From: Mercurialis annua
Taxonomy: Eukaryota; Streptophyta; Magnoliopsida; Malpighiales; Euphorbiaceae
DNA length: 64,000 bases
Reading direction: 5' to 3'
NCBI RefSeq assembly: GCF_937616625.2
Contig: NC_065574.1
Coordinates: forward strand, 5,456,001 to 5,520,000
A program made the position numbers and the translations under genes. Below the pieces are notes generated by a model. That model had not been told where the DNA came from, made no database searches, and worked only from the letters and a program-made list of their open reading frames with translations. Positions 36,541-49,039 of this stretch are shown here, piece after piece (position 1 is the stretch's first letter; every line of letters starts with the position of its first letter).

Positions 36541-38250
36541 CTTTTTTATCATAAAAACTATCTAAATAAATGAATATTATTAGTATTTATGAAACATGTT
36601 GTCGGATCTTCCTTATTCTCTTTGATTAGAATCCATTCTCGTGAACAAACACAACCCCTACACACAGCTAGGAGACATCGCCCGAAATTGAAAGTTTGAT
36701 TGTTGGCTCCATTTTAGATACCGATTCCTGGTTTCGAATGGAGCGAATCTCAATGACCAGACGAATCCGCAGCAACATCCAACACAGATAAAAGCATCTA
36801 GGAGCCTTCATGTTTATTTATCCAAACATTTGTTACTCTTGCATTATTAGGAACCCCTGCATCCCCGTACTTAATACTTTGAATTCTATTTTTTTCGAAT
36901 CATCTAAATATCAGGATCACGCTAGAAACTAAATGCGTCATCCCTTCTTATTTATAATTAAACAGAACTTTACATCTTTTCTAAAATATAATATTCATTT
37001 ATCACCAACTATTATCACAAGTTTTGGTGATTCCAGAAACATAGTTAACATATGGAAATAGATTAGGATTCCCTCAAATTTATTTAAACTTGATGGGTCA
37101 TGTTGACTTGGATAAAAAAATGTTCAATTTCAGTTAAAATAATCAACACCATTTATTATAAAATCAATAATGTAGATCATTCAACATAATTTATCAAGTT
37201 AAAACGAAATTGAGGGAATCTCAATCCTATAGAAATCTATCAAACATGATTGTCCTTGAGGCCGTTACTTAGGGGTCATATTTAGTTTTGGAGAGTACCA
37301 ATTACAGTCAAAGAATTTTAAAATACCGTAAAACTAAGCTATTTGAGACTATCGTATAGTTTTATCAATAATAATAAGGTTCCCAATTTTATAACAGCTG
37401 TTTGATTTCAAAAGGACGCAAGTTTCACTCTATGTCCAGCAACAACTTTAGAGAATATTAATGTTTTTCAAATAGAATATGATGATGGTGTTGGAGATAA
37501 ACTTGTCTTTGAACTTTCTCGTAAAGATGAGATCAAATATTAAAAAAATATTTTACATTTCTTGGAAGAATTTAAAAAACCAAATATAAAAAGAATTGAA
37601 ATAGGTTTGACAAATCTGACTTAATTTTGTACTCTGTTCATTTATTTTTAGTAAGGTGGATGATCTTGTGTGCAATAAAAATTATTTATAAAGATAAATA
37701 ATAAGGATTTTTCATTTGTTTATAAAAATAATTTTTTTTATGGGGCTTGTCATATTTTTTATGTTCAGATATGGGATGTGTTTGCATTATCCATTTCATC
37801 TTGGCCGTCTTTATCTTGATTTACAAAAAGTGCAGTCGGAAGAATTTAAGATATGGTTCACGAGTGAGGTGCTATTGAGTATCAAGATAAAGATTGAAAT
37901 GCTCAAAGCAAAGAGAATTTTACTTTTTATATTATGATTTAAAATTTGATTGTTTGTTTTATGCATGATGCACTGATAAGAAAAAATTATCTTGAAAAAT
38001 TAAATAAAAATAAATATTGACACTATCTTAAGTTGGTGATAGAATCAAAGAGTAACTTTAAGTTTGCATTTGTAGGAAAGGAAAAGCAGCAAGAGGAGGG
38101 GGTTAGTCCAAGTGGAGGATAAGATTAACAGTTGTGCCGTGTCATATTAACAAGCCAATGAGTAAATATTTATTTGTTCTTTTTATCATTAAGTGTCTTT
38201 TTTTTTTTCAAAAGTAGGAGTAGATAGATAGATAGTGATAAGTGTACAGA
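36541..38250. other. AT-rich spacer, nothing recognised
   Basis: Only short low-complexity ORFs occur here, such as one at 37716-37937 with no recognisable protein. No repeat ends with target duplications were resolved. A short tagatagataga run lies at 38220-38234. Confidence 0.4.
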
Positions 38251-38649
38251 TTACAGAAATTGCAAATAGGAAGCCTTAACAGATGAGGCAAGTTCATGAG
38301 CTACTGTATTAAAATGACGGCTAACATATTGAACTGTACAATGAGTAAAAAGACTCCGAAGACGCCAAATATCATAACAGATGCCCCAAGTATTGTAATC
38401 CGCAATGGTGTTTGAATTAACAACTTGTGAAACTTGCAGAGCGTCACCCTCGAAAATAACATTATGCCAAGAACGTGAAGCAGCCCAATTCAAAGATTCT
38501 CGTAATGCCAAAAATTCTAATATTCCGGGATCCCAAATAAACCTAAACTGAGCATGAAAACGAGCAATAATAAACCCGAAAGAATTCCTGGTAATCGCTG
38601 CAGTAAACCCACATTTATGAGATGTAGAATTAGAAGCATCATAATTAAT
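38251..38649 (-). mobile_element. Solitary RNase H-like (RVT_3) domain of a LINE retrotransposon
   Basis: An uninterrupted minus-strand frame of about 132 codons encodes a near-complete RVT_3 fold. It starts at YDASNSTSHKCGF (first Asp), then LEFLALRESLNWAA (Glu), NVIFEGDALQVSQ (second Asp) and ends with HFNTVAHELASSV. This is the module at the C-end of plant non-LTR polyproteins. No reverse transcriptase is recognisable upstream on the same strand, so it is a detached fragment. It is still open, so it could be a young remnant or a captured domain. There is no in-frame ATG before the internal MALRESL. Confidence 0.75.
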
Positions 38650-40052
38650 TTATCATTAAGTATCTTAGCATGATAAATTATTGATTTGTTTTATGAATGA
38701 TGCAGCACAACTGTTGCGTTATATAATTATTTGTATTTGATTCAATATCATTTGAAATACAATAAAGAGAGTTGATTCTTGTTTACATGTGTTCTCGTGT
38801 GGAGCAAAGTTAAGAGCGAGGGAGTGACTGATTATGATGATTTAGATATAAATATTAATATATATTAAAAAAAATTAATACCTTACACTAATTATATTTC
38901 ATAACAATAATATGGAATCATGCTAATCAAAAAACTCTAGCCTCTTTTCTCTGAAAAAATTCTAACCGTCTATAGCGCTTTTCTCAATTATTCTTCGGCT
39001 ATTGTCAATAGTTTAAATATATATTATTGATGGTAGCCATCTTTTCTTTTGTGTTATTAATTTGATAGAATATAATAAGTAGCCAATTTTTTTTATTTTT
39101 TTCTTGATGGATTAATATTTATCGACAAAGCGCAAATCCAATTCAAATTTTCATAAATCAAGAATCGAAATAAATTAGAGATCTTTTAACAAAAAAATGA
39201 AATTGTTCATGGTAATTATTTTTGTTTCTAATATTATATTTTATTTGTTTGTTTTGAAAATTTTATTTTGTCTTTTTTATGTTCATATATGGTTGATAAT
39301 TAATACTATCTTGTATGAAGTAATGTTAAAGTTGCTGATGATTCTGGATTAATAATTCATATCTTGTATGAAGTAATGTTAAAGTTGCTGATGATTTTGG
39401 ATTAAAGTATATAACTTTTTGGAATCAAGAAACTATTAGAAACCATATTTAAATCTTATTATTGATAATGCAACTTGTCACGTTTGAAATTATAAAATTT
39501 CCTCAATCATAATTTACCCAAATTGCCAACCACCATCAAATGTCCTTTTTTAAGCTGCCTACGTGAATACACGATGTGATACCAACTGCACAATAAAAAA
39601 AATAAAAAATTAGTGCCACCGACTCCCCAAGAAATATTTTAAAAAAACCTCAATCAGTGTTTGTTGCTGTGGCGGTTCATTAAATAACTATTTTTCCTTT
39701 TCAAAATTCGTCTTATCATATCATCTCTTATCAAACTCTAAAATCTATGACTAGAGGTAAAAACGAGTCGAAAGAATAATTTAAACTCAACTCGATTAGT
39801 TGTATTAATTTTCAAAAATTATATTTTTAATATAAAAAAATCACTAAGTTATTGTTATTCTAAATAATTGTAAAAGTAAGAAAGTAAATTAACTAAATCT
39901 TATTGCGCCTAAGGTTTTATCGTATAATGTATTTTGATGCTCGATATCAATTGAGTCAATTTTGAATATTTTTGAAATCAGTTTCGAGTAGATCGTAAGT
40001 CGGTTAGAGTTGGTTACACCTCTATACATGACAGTAGTGGAGAAGAAAATAA
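38650..40052. other. AT-rich spacer with one short tandem duplication
   Basis: No ORF is supported. A 53-bp period duplication (unit atcttgtatgaagtaatgtt) covers 39308-39413. Otherwise nothing is recognised. Confidence 0.5.
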
Positions 40053-40276
40053 GAAAAATTCTTAAATAGACTCGGTCTACGACGTCATCCGTGAACTAAG
40101 TCAATTATATCATAACACCTCATTAAAATGAGGGTATTCTTGTAATTTCGTTTGTTATTTGCATACATTTTTGAATAATGATATCACAAAAATACCCTCA
40201 TTTCAATGAGGTGTTATGATATGATTGATTTAGTTCACGAATGACGTGGTGGATTGAGTCTATTTAAAAATTTCTC
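40053..40276. mobile_element. Hairpin MITE (224 bp), best copy of a three-copy family
   Basis: Almost the whole element folds back on itself. The left arm includes ttaaatagactcggtctacg, gaactaagtcaat, cataacacctcatt and aaatgagggtatt; the right arm carries the complements. Related, more decayed copies lie at 44716-44931 and 47961-48098. A target duplication was not settled. Confidence 0.8.
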
Positions 40277-41097
40277 AAAAGATAAATATAAAAGATAGAA
40301 TGATAATTCATGTTAAGTCAAAGATGGTGTTTCAAAAATGAATTTCTAAACAAGTTGATTTTGCCGGTGAGAGGCGGCGATCTCCAGATTTTGACCGAAT
40401 AATCTTCGTTTCTCTGCCATTGTGTCTATACATATATATGTTTTGTTCGTTTCTCTTTGGTAAAATACTTCGTCATGTTTCTAAAAAAAAAAGAAATTCG
40501 TCAAATTTTATTTGAATTGTTCGTATGCTTGTTTTTGTTCAATGAAGTTTTTTTATAATGCCGGTTCAGATTTTACAGTTGCAGAGTTTTTATCGATTCA
40601 GTATTTAGCTATAATTTTCTTGGTTCGACTCAAATTTTGTGCCAATTTGAGCTTGTATATTGTAGTCGTGTGTTGAATTGTAATTTTTTTGGTTATGTAA
40701 TTTTAGGCCCCACTTGGTTCATAAAATTATATTTTTTGGATAGTACACTTTCCAAAAAGTTAATTTTTGAGGAATTTAGTGTGAATAAAATGTAGATTTC
40801 TTTTGCTTGGTTTACTTGCTAACTTTCTGAAAAGTTGTATTTCAATTTTAGTTAAATAAAATTTAATGATAATATTAGCCTCAATTACTAACTAGACTAA
40901 TAAAATATAGGGAGATAATTATATTTTTCAGCAAATTAATTAGAGAAGTTCTATTTATCTAGATTTAGTTAAAGAGAAGTCACTTTTCTAATTAAAGAGA
41001 AGTCAAATTGTTATTTTTTTTTGAAAATAAAACTTCTCTTATCCACGTAATTGACTCATGAACAGCATAGCTTCACTATGAGTGTATGATAGAGAAT

Positions 41098-41838
41098 GAA
41101 CAAAGGATCAATTTATCCCCAAACTTAGCATAAAATATTAAAAAGAACATTTTTGCTGGTTTTGGGGGAAACGAATTCCCGGAATTAACAAAAAAGATCA
41201 CGTTGCACCTCTCCCATAGAATAATATGCATTCTCCGGTTTTGAATGGTAACAAATTTAAAATAATACTTAATATTTTTTTTATTTTTTAAATTAACTCT
41301 TAATGATCTTTAAATTTCAATTTTTTCGTTTATATTTTCAAACATCAGAAATCAAATTATTTTTTAAATAAAAATTGAGGGACTTTTTTTTATCCCTTCT
41401 TCTTCGATCAACATTCTTGCGCCGGCAGTTCAAACTGAAAAGCTCAACTCCTCGCAATCGAATCTACTCCTCGTTTTAGAGGAACAGATCCTCCGATGAC
41501 AAAAGTGGCGATGGCAGGTGTCGATTTTTAATTTTTGGACAGTAGGTGGCGGTAGCGGCTGTGGAAGGAAAAAAGAAGAAAAGAGTGAATTAATGTTTAA
41601 TTTAAGATTTTAATTACTGTTAATTAAGATTATTTAGAAATAATTATGATTAGATTTTTTAGTTAGGTAATTCTCTCTCGTTTTTTGTGTCATAATGGTG
41701 AAATTGATCCGGTTTTATTAAGTTGTGGGTTGAATTGATCTGGTTTTGCTAAATTGTAGGTTGAATTATACCAAAAATCTCGAAAATGGTTTTTCTAATT
41801 TTTTGTGCAAAATTCAGGGGTGAATTTGTCCTTTGTTC
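41098..41838. mobile_element. Mutator-like TIR element (741 bp), gaacaaagg family
   Basis: Starts gaacaaaggatcaatttatc and ends gtgaatttgtcctttgttc. Flanks gatagagaat (41088-41097) and gagagagaat (41839-41848) form a 10-bp duplication with one mismatch. The terminus and inner blocks match the elements at 1-322 and 27227-28141. A GC-rich centre near 41415-41560 has no clear ORF. Confidence 0.8.
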
Positions 41839-41848
41839 GAGAGAGAAT

Positions 41849-43225
41849 TGAGGTTTCAAAATGGCTTGAAATGGTCTACTATATTAAATTAACCAAACAG
41901 GTTCACGCCAAGTCACGTGCCATAAGCATGTTTGACAAAACAAAAACGTGCCACATGCATGGGCTTGTCTTATTTCTTTTGTCATTTTCGTCATCAGTTT
42001 ATCACGCTTTCAATTTTTGTATGCTCTTTTTGTGGCATATGTTTTTAAGAAGTCAAATTTCATATGCAAAAATTAAAAAAATTATTACAAAATATTTAAA
42101 CTTTTATTATTGGTGGTAGAGTTTTATTTTATATACTTTTTTCCTTGCAAAATAATTGTTCATTTTATATATTTTTAAAACTCTATATTTTTAAAAATTT
42201 ACCTTGTTGTTTTTCTCATCATATCGTTACTAGATACTATGATTAATTTTCTTGAAATACATCTAATAAATAGTAGACTTTAAGTAAATATAACAAAAAA
42301 TATTAATTTTAAAATTGCATTTTATTAAATATAGACAAATATTTGGAATAGAAAGAGTAATTTATTTTAATATGAGTAAAAAATAGAAAGAAATAAAAAA
42401 TTATTTTAAAAATAAAAATAAAACTTCTAAAATTGAGACATTTGAAAATAAAATATAATATACGGAGATAATAAACAGACATTACACTTGAAAAGAGAAA
42501 ACCTAGAGTTTATATTTTTATTTTTATTTTTATATTAGATTAAATTAGCGTTCTAAAAGTATATTAAATAAACACTTTATCTATTTTTAATCGCTAAACC
42601 GTTGATTAAGTCAAAACAAGTTTTAAATTTGATAATGCAACTTAAAATTTGGATTTTATTTTTGAATATATCATTTTTTTGTTGATTTGATAATGAAATG
42701 TAAGTAAATATAGGGCTTGTTGTTGCCTATTCAGCACATTAGTTTTTAGGAGTAAGTAAATTGTTGGGTTAATTAAATACCAACCGATAAAATAAAACCA
42801 AATTACCTTATCTAAATTTTAAAACGAACTAATTAAACTAATTGAAATTAAATTAATATAAATTTTAAAAATATAAAATATATATTGATTGAATAATTCG
42901 TTTACTCTTATTAAAGTAATAAAAGTATAAAAAATAAGTAAAAAAAATTTAAAATTTAAAATATTTATTCTATTTGGTTCTTTCAATTAACCAATTTTTT
43001 TAAAAAAAATAATCATAACCAGTTAGTAAAAATAGTTTAAACTAACTAAGTTAACCAAATTAATTAAAATAAATAGGGTAATTCAAATTAATCAATTTCT
43101 TGTTCACTCCTACATTGACTATTAGAAAATAGCTAAAACATTTATAAAAATAAATACAATTTAGTAACAAATTTTTAAAAATTAAGATACCATTGATATA
43201 GTTTTCTAATAAAAAAACATATTTA
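41849..43225. other. AT-rich spacer, nothing recognised
   Basis: An ORF at 41805-42119 starts in the transposon end and has no recognisable protein. No other feature is supported. Confidence 0.4.
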
Positions 43226-43599
43226 TTTAGAGCAAATTACACTTAGACTCCTCCATATATTATACTTCATACTTCCATTTTTCACGATTAAAAATTAACA
43301 ATATGATTTTTTACTTTTGTTTTTACTAACGATTTAGTATTTCTGTCTATTTTTGGTGTTAGTCAATCGAGTCAAACAGTTTAACTAAAAAAATTACAAT
43401 TAAATCTATTTTTTAAACTTAATTTTGCACAAATATAAATAAAATTCGATGGTTTAATAATTATTATTTTTTTAATTTCTCTTACGTTTTTCTTCTTTTA
43501 CTTCATTTAGTTTTTAAAATTAACAAAATCAAAAAAAATATTAATAAATATTTAAAATTAAATTGACGTCGATAGCTTACGAAGTCTTATAATAATATG

Positions 43600-43779
43600 A
43601 CTTCTACCAAATGCTAAGCAGTTTGGTATCACTTAAGAAAAATTTCGGGTTCGAGCCTTGTGAATGCAGAAAATGTCCGCTAGCAGACTCACACATCATG
43701 TCAGGTGCACGATGCGGGTTGGATTCAGATTAGTCAGCGCGAAACTCTGGAAACCGGATAAACAACCAAAAAAAAAAAT
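43600..43779 (+). mobile_element. tRNA-derived SINE, older copy of the 51379 family
   Basis: It shares aatgctaagc..tttggtatc, a box B gggttcgagcc (43647-43657), cttgtgaatgcagaaaat, gcagactcac and aaaccggat with the SINE at 51379-51561, ending in an A-run. The box A region has decayed and no target duplication is clear. Confidence 0.7.
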
Positions 43780-43891
43780 TCTATTTAGATATATTAAAAA
43801 TATAAATTAACGGCTATTTTTTTAATTTAGTCATTCGACTCAATTGACTAATATTAATTATAAACGATTAAACTATTGATGGAAATAAAAA

Positions 43892-44186
43892 GGGATAATG
43901 TCATAAAAATTCACAAACTTTACACGTTTTCCCAACTTAATCACGTTTTTTAAAATTTCTAATAAAAATACACCAACTTTTATTTTTTTTCTCAAATTCA
44001 TACACGATTCTGACATGCCACTCATTCATTGTGCAATTTGTTGAGATGTAAATCATTTTTAGCCAATGAATTGACATGTCGGCACCGTATATGAATTTGG
44101 AAAAAAATGAAAGTTGGTGTATTTTTATAAAAAAAATTTAAAGAACATGATTAAATTGAGAAAACGTATAAAATTGACATTAACTC
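43892..44186. mobile_element. Short Mutator-like TIR element (295 bp)
   Basis: Starts gggataatgtcataaaaatt and ends ttgacattaactc; the inverted arms hold caacttaatcacg/catgattaaattg and tacaccaacttt/aaagttggtgta. A perfect 9-bp duplication, aaataaaaa, flanks it at 43883-43891 and 44187-44195. Non-autonomous. Confidence 0.8.
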
Positions 44187-44715
44187 AAATAAAAATGATA
44201 GATCATATTGTTATTTCAAATATGAATTATAAAAATATAAATTATAACATACAAAGAGCCCCATAATAATTTGTTATTCTTTTTTATATAAAAAACTAAT
44301 TTACGAGTCTAAGATTTATTTATAGAATACAGAAAAAGGGATTTTTATGCACATTTGACACATGCCATTGGAAAGAAACATGAAAGTTTGAATCACAACA
44401 CAGATTTGGAAATTTAAATCTATGCGTTGTGCCAAAGACCATGTTCTTTGGCGAAACAGTGTCATGTCACTCTATGTTATGGAAAAGAAAAATAAGAAAA
44501 AAATATTGGGTGGGACATTATTTTCTTGAATAATCTTAATGTGTTTTGGGACCGCAACTCATGCTCCATGCTTGAAAAGCCTCGGAATACTCTTTCAACT
44601 TTTTCTAGAAAAACATGTGATTTTTACATTTGATGTTTTATAATATTGGTAGTCTATTTTATTTTCTTCAAAAATTCCTCCTCATAAAGCAATAGTTTTA
44701 TTTTTTATAATTTTA

Positions 44716-44931
44716 AAAATTTAAGTTAAACTCAGTCTATCACGTCATCCGTAAATTAACCTATCGTATTATAACACGTTATTAAAATAATGGTATTATT
44801 ATAATTTTGGTTTTTTTTTATACATTTAAAAAATAATATTACGATAGTTCTACTATTGTATTAATGTGTCATAATATAATAGGTTTAGTCCGCATATGAC
44901 ATGATAAGTTGAATTTACCTAAAAGAACTTC
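44716..44931. mobile_element. Decayed copy of the 40053 hairpin MITE
   Basis: The left arm aaactcagtctatcacgtcatcc and the right arm (cgcatatgacatgataagttg) match the 40053 element with many changes. The ataacacgttattaaaat block corresponds to its cataacacctcattaaaat block. Confidence 0.65.
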
Positions 44932-45168
44932 ATATTTTTAATTGTTTCAATCAGTGATTACATAGGCGGACTAGCCCTTTAGACTGAGATAGCGACCGTA
45001 CCCGTAAATTTTAACTTTTTGCAAATTACTACCTCAAGATTTATTTTTTATAAATATAATTATTAAATTTTAATTTCTATATTATTAACTTTTATAAATT
45101 TTATTTTATATAAATTCACTCTCTCGTAGTGAAATTTTTAGTTCCGTCTCTGAATAAATAGATAGGTG

Positions 45169-45452
45169 CTCCTTCCGTCCCAAACTGATAGGCACTATTT
45201 GCATTTTTTTTATTCTAAATTATAGGCAGTAATTTATTACTTGAATGTTTAATTGTCATATATGCTTTCATTAAAATTAGTTGAATGCATTGAAAATAAC
45301 ACAAAAGATGCTAAAAGATAAAATCGCCACTATAATAAATGAGGATAAGTGTGGTATTGGTTTATAAATTTATTTATTTTATCTAGATAAGTATACAATT
45401 TTTTAAGATTTGTGTTTATTCTAAACTGCCTATCAATTTGGAATAGAGGGAG
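45169..45452. mobile_element. Stowaway-type MITE (284 bp)
   Basis: The ends are ctccttccgtcccaaactgat and atcaatttggaatagagggag, which pair, with gataggc/gcctatc extending the stem. TA follows the right end. It is more diverged than the copy at 25651. A half copy (ctctcaatcccaaattgatt) lies near 59580-59610 in an LMBR1 intron. Confidence 0.75.
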
Positions 45453-45454
45453 TA

Positions 45455-47960
45455 TTATAGTTGATTTAATTAAGATTGCTTTGACCAGACCATTACCACC
45501 ACATTAGCATACTCGTTTCATATCTACCATTACAAAAATGAGTGTAATATAATTTGTCTTTCTAATTTCATAAAATCACATGTCTTCTTTTAAGTTTGAC
45601 TAATCTATCTATTTATCTATCTATCTACCAATCAATCTATCTATTTCTATAATTGAGAAACGAAATAAACACTCATATAAGTTTTAAATTTGAGTACACT
45701 ATATTATTTTTTAACCTTTTTACTAAAAAATTAAATAGTGATAATGATATAAACATAAATGTAAATATAGATGAATTCTTGAATGGGCGCAAACGTATAG
45801 TTCAACTTCTAAAATTAATCTTAATACTTGACCTAAGTAATAACTTTTTTCTCTCTATTTATAAATAATAAACAATTAATATATAAATTAAATCTTTAGA
45901 CAAATAAATCACGAACTTACTAATTCATTTAACAAATTAACTTTTAAGTTAAGGGTATAAGTTGTCAATCATGAGGGTGTAAATTGTCTATTGATTCGTC
46001 CATAAAATTAGTTTATATATTAATTATCTATTGCTTACAAATTGAGGGTGTAAATTATCACTTGAGTTCTCAATACTCAATTGGGTGTCTATTTTTAAGT
46101 AGAATAAATAAACATGATTATTTTTAATCGGATTATATAATATATCATATACTAACGTATAAACATTCATATATATATCATACACAAATTTAGCAATTTA
46201 GATTAGATGGTCTCTGTATTTTTGTCAATGTCGATATATTAATTTTAAATTAATTATTTATTAGAGTTGTTTGTTTTTAAAGTAATATTTTGTAATGACC
46301 ACCAAACAATTCTTATCTTTCATGACTACAAAATATATTAAGAGTCATTTTTTTTTTAATTTAAAGGTTTCCGATGAATACAAATTTAAAATTTCAATTT
46401 TCATTGTTGTTTTATTTGTTTTTCATCAATTATTTTTATATTTTCATGCTAAATTTCAATTAGTATAATTAGTTAATGATATACAATAATAATAATAAAA
46501 TAAAATAACTTAGTAAAAATTATTCTAAATTAAAAAACTAAATACCAATTTCTATAAAAATCTAAAATCACCCACTTAATCTATAGCCGCAGCCCACCAT
46601 TTATCACCGCCAATGAGGAACGTCCTTAAGCAAGGACAAACTGAGTTCATCCTCGCCTGAGGTTCCTCCTCACAGGCGGTGGTGGATGACAGCTAGGAGT
46701 TGAGCAGGTGCATGGTTTTATAGTTGGTTGGATTGCGTTTGAATTAAATTATTGAATTGAATTATAAAATTTTAAGGGTATTTTGTGTTTTTTAGAATTT
46801 TTTTGATGATGTATAGGTGACATGAAGGTGTGTTTTTTTTTTAGTGACACTTCATCTGATTCTTCTACGGAATGAGTTTACAGATAAGACATATAAATAT
46901 TAAGAGATTTATTATTTGTTTTAAAATTTTAAAAGATTAGTAAAAATTAAAGGCCACGGGTAATTATTAGTGCATTTTTAGCTATACACAAATTCACATT
47001 TGAGTAACCAACCTATATGGCCATCATAAAAAGAATTTTAATTGTAAAACTCAGTCTTATATGACTTGATAATGACCGAAAAAAATGTAATAAAAAAATA
47101 AAAGTAAAAGAGGCATTAAGAAAATTAAAAATAAAATATTTTATTTATATTATATTACCAAATTTATTCATCAGCTTCTAATTGAAACTAAATTTTAAAT
47201 TAAGTAATGATACAAAAATATATTTAAAATTATATAAAAAAAATAATAAACTAAAATTTAAAATTTAGTTTAAGCTATAAAAATATTACAAAGGTTGGAT
47301 CGAAATAAATTAATAAAGTAAGATTAAATTATACAATTATTGTTTCTTGAATACCAAAATATAAATTGATGTCTTTAGAAGATCTGCAATAAATATCAAT
47401 TTTTTTTATTTAATAGACTTCTCAGAAAACGAATTCAGATATCAAATATTTCTAAAAATCTATCACAAAGGAAATGTTATCATGAGATAGTTTGTATAAA
47501 TTATTTATTATTACTGGTTGATTAATAAAATTAATTTTAAAAAATTAAACTAAATAAATTCAATTTAAGGGAATTTAATTTAATTTTTTATAATTAATTT
47601 TACAGATTATACAAAATTATATTTTCGTTTTTGTATACAATTGTATCTAATAAATCTTGTTATTAGTAAATAAAAGCAAAATAACTAATATTCTTTACAA
47701 TTTGAAAATTTATAATTATAATATAATATTTTTTTTATTTAAATGAAACAAATTGAAAATAAAAGTTTATTATAAAAACATAAAAAAATAACAAACTATT
47801 AAATTTTGTATTTTAGTAGTAAAATAATTAATATTATTCATAAAACAATTTTTTAATTTAAATAAAAATCTAAAATACAAAGTTATTAGAAAAAATAATA
47901 TAACGTTAATTTTGCGCAATTATGTGAGTATATATAATTAACTATAATGGAAATACTATT
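45455..47960. other. AT-rich spacer, nothing recognised
   Basis: A ctat tetranucleotide run lies at about 45602-45650. A small GC-richer patch with gcctgagg/cctcctcacaggcgg occurs at 46585-46690. A 71-codon ORF at 45653-45868 has low-complexity composition. No gene is supported. Confidence 0.4.
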
Positions 47961-48098
47961 TAGAAATTTTTAAGTAAAGCCAGTTTATTAAATCATCCGT
48001 ATATTTATTAATCTCATCGTCAAAAAATTGACAGTATGTATATATGATTGGCTCGTTTACGGATGATGTAGTTGATAGAGTCTATCTAAAAGTTCGAA
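47961..48098. mobile_element. Internally deleted copy of the 40053 hairpin MITE
   Basis: The ends tagaaatttttaagtaaagcc and gagtctatctaaaagttcg with aaatcatccgta and tacggatgatgtagttgat match the family arms. The centre is missing, leaving 138 bp. Confidence 0.6.
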
Positions 48099-48129
48099 AT
48101 TATATAATTAAAATGAAACTAATGTTTTC

Positions 48130-49030
48130 AGGCAAAAGGCTCACTTTAACTTCGGAGGTCGGTACAAAAAAAAACCCTAAGATTGAGATTGGCTCACTTC
48201 ACACCCTGCATTTGTCCAAAACGGTTCACATCGCACCGAACACTTGACTCTGCTAATTTTTTTTGTCATATGATGACGCGGCACATAGGCAAAATGTTCA
48301 AAAAAATCTTTAATGTTTAAAATACTTATCAATTTTATACTTACAACTTTTTTAACAGTTTTCGCCCTCTTTTACATTAAAAATAATAATTAAAAAATAT
48401 ATAAAATTAAAATATTTATTAAAATAACTGAAATACAATTAAATATTTCGAAATAAAATTAAACGCTTCAAAATTCAACTAATTAAATCTAATTCGCCCA
48501 CTCACCCCCAAACACCCGCCGTAAACCACACCGACAAAAAAATATTCCAACTAATTTTTTTAAATAAACTTAAAATAAAAAAAAACATTGAAGAAGACAA
48601 ACGGGACGAATTTTTAATTTTTTAATGTAATTAGGTTAAATTTAATTTTAATTGGTTTAATTAAATTTTGATTTATTTAATTGAATTTTGAAGTGTTTAA
48701 TTAGGGTTCAAAATATTTAATTGTATTTTAATTGTTTTAATAAATATTTTAACCTATAAGTATTTTTTGAATTATTGATATTTAAACGAAGAAGAGAGTG
48801 AAAAATAGTTAAGAAAATTTATAAATATAAATTTCGTAAGTATTTTAAATATCAAGGATGTTTTTAAAAAATTTCCTTATATGCCACATCATTACTTGAC
48901 TGAAGAAACTGACGACGGTGTAATTTGAGTTGTTTTGGATAATTACAGGGCGCGAAGTGAGCCAGCTTCGATTTTGGGAACTTATTTATTTTTTTTGTCC
49001 GATTTTAAAAATTAAAATGAGCCTTTTGCC
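48130..49030. mobile_element. Mutator-like TIR element (901 bp)
   Basis: Starts ggcaaaaggctcactttaac and ends aaaatgagccttttgcc. Flanks atgttttca (48121-48129) and atgttttta (49031-49039) make a 9-bp duplication with one mismatch. Subterminal parts carry long partial pairing (gtcatatgatgacgcggcac on the left and gccacatcattacttgac on the right). No transposase ORF. Confidence 0.8.
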
Positions 49031-49039
49031 ATGTTTTTA

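Larger units (their letters stand above)
43226..44275. mobile_element. TIR element of the gagtaaattattatgag family, carrying two insertions
   Basis: The left arm (gagcaaattacacttagactc, then gattaaaaattaacaatatg) resembles the left arm at 23322. The right arm (catattgttatttcaaatatg, then ccataataatttgtt) is its inverted counterpart. It contains a SINE (43600-43779) and a second TIR element (43892-44186), so it is the outermost and oldest of the three. Ends are approximate. Confidence 0.5.

Noticed and set aside
38251..38649. A cellular RNase H gene
   Set aside because: The sequence is of the LINE-type RVT_3 class, lacks a proper start and has no introns or partner domains.
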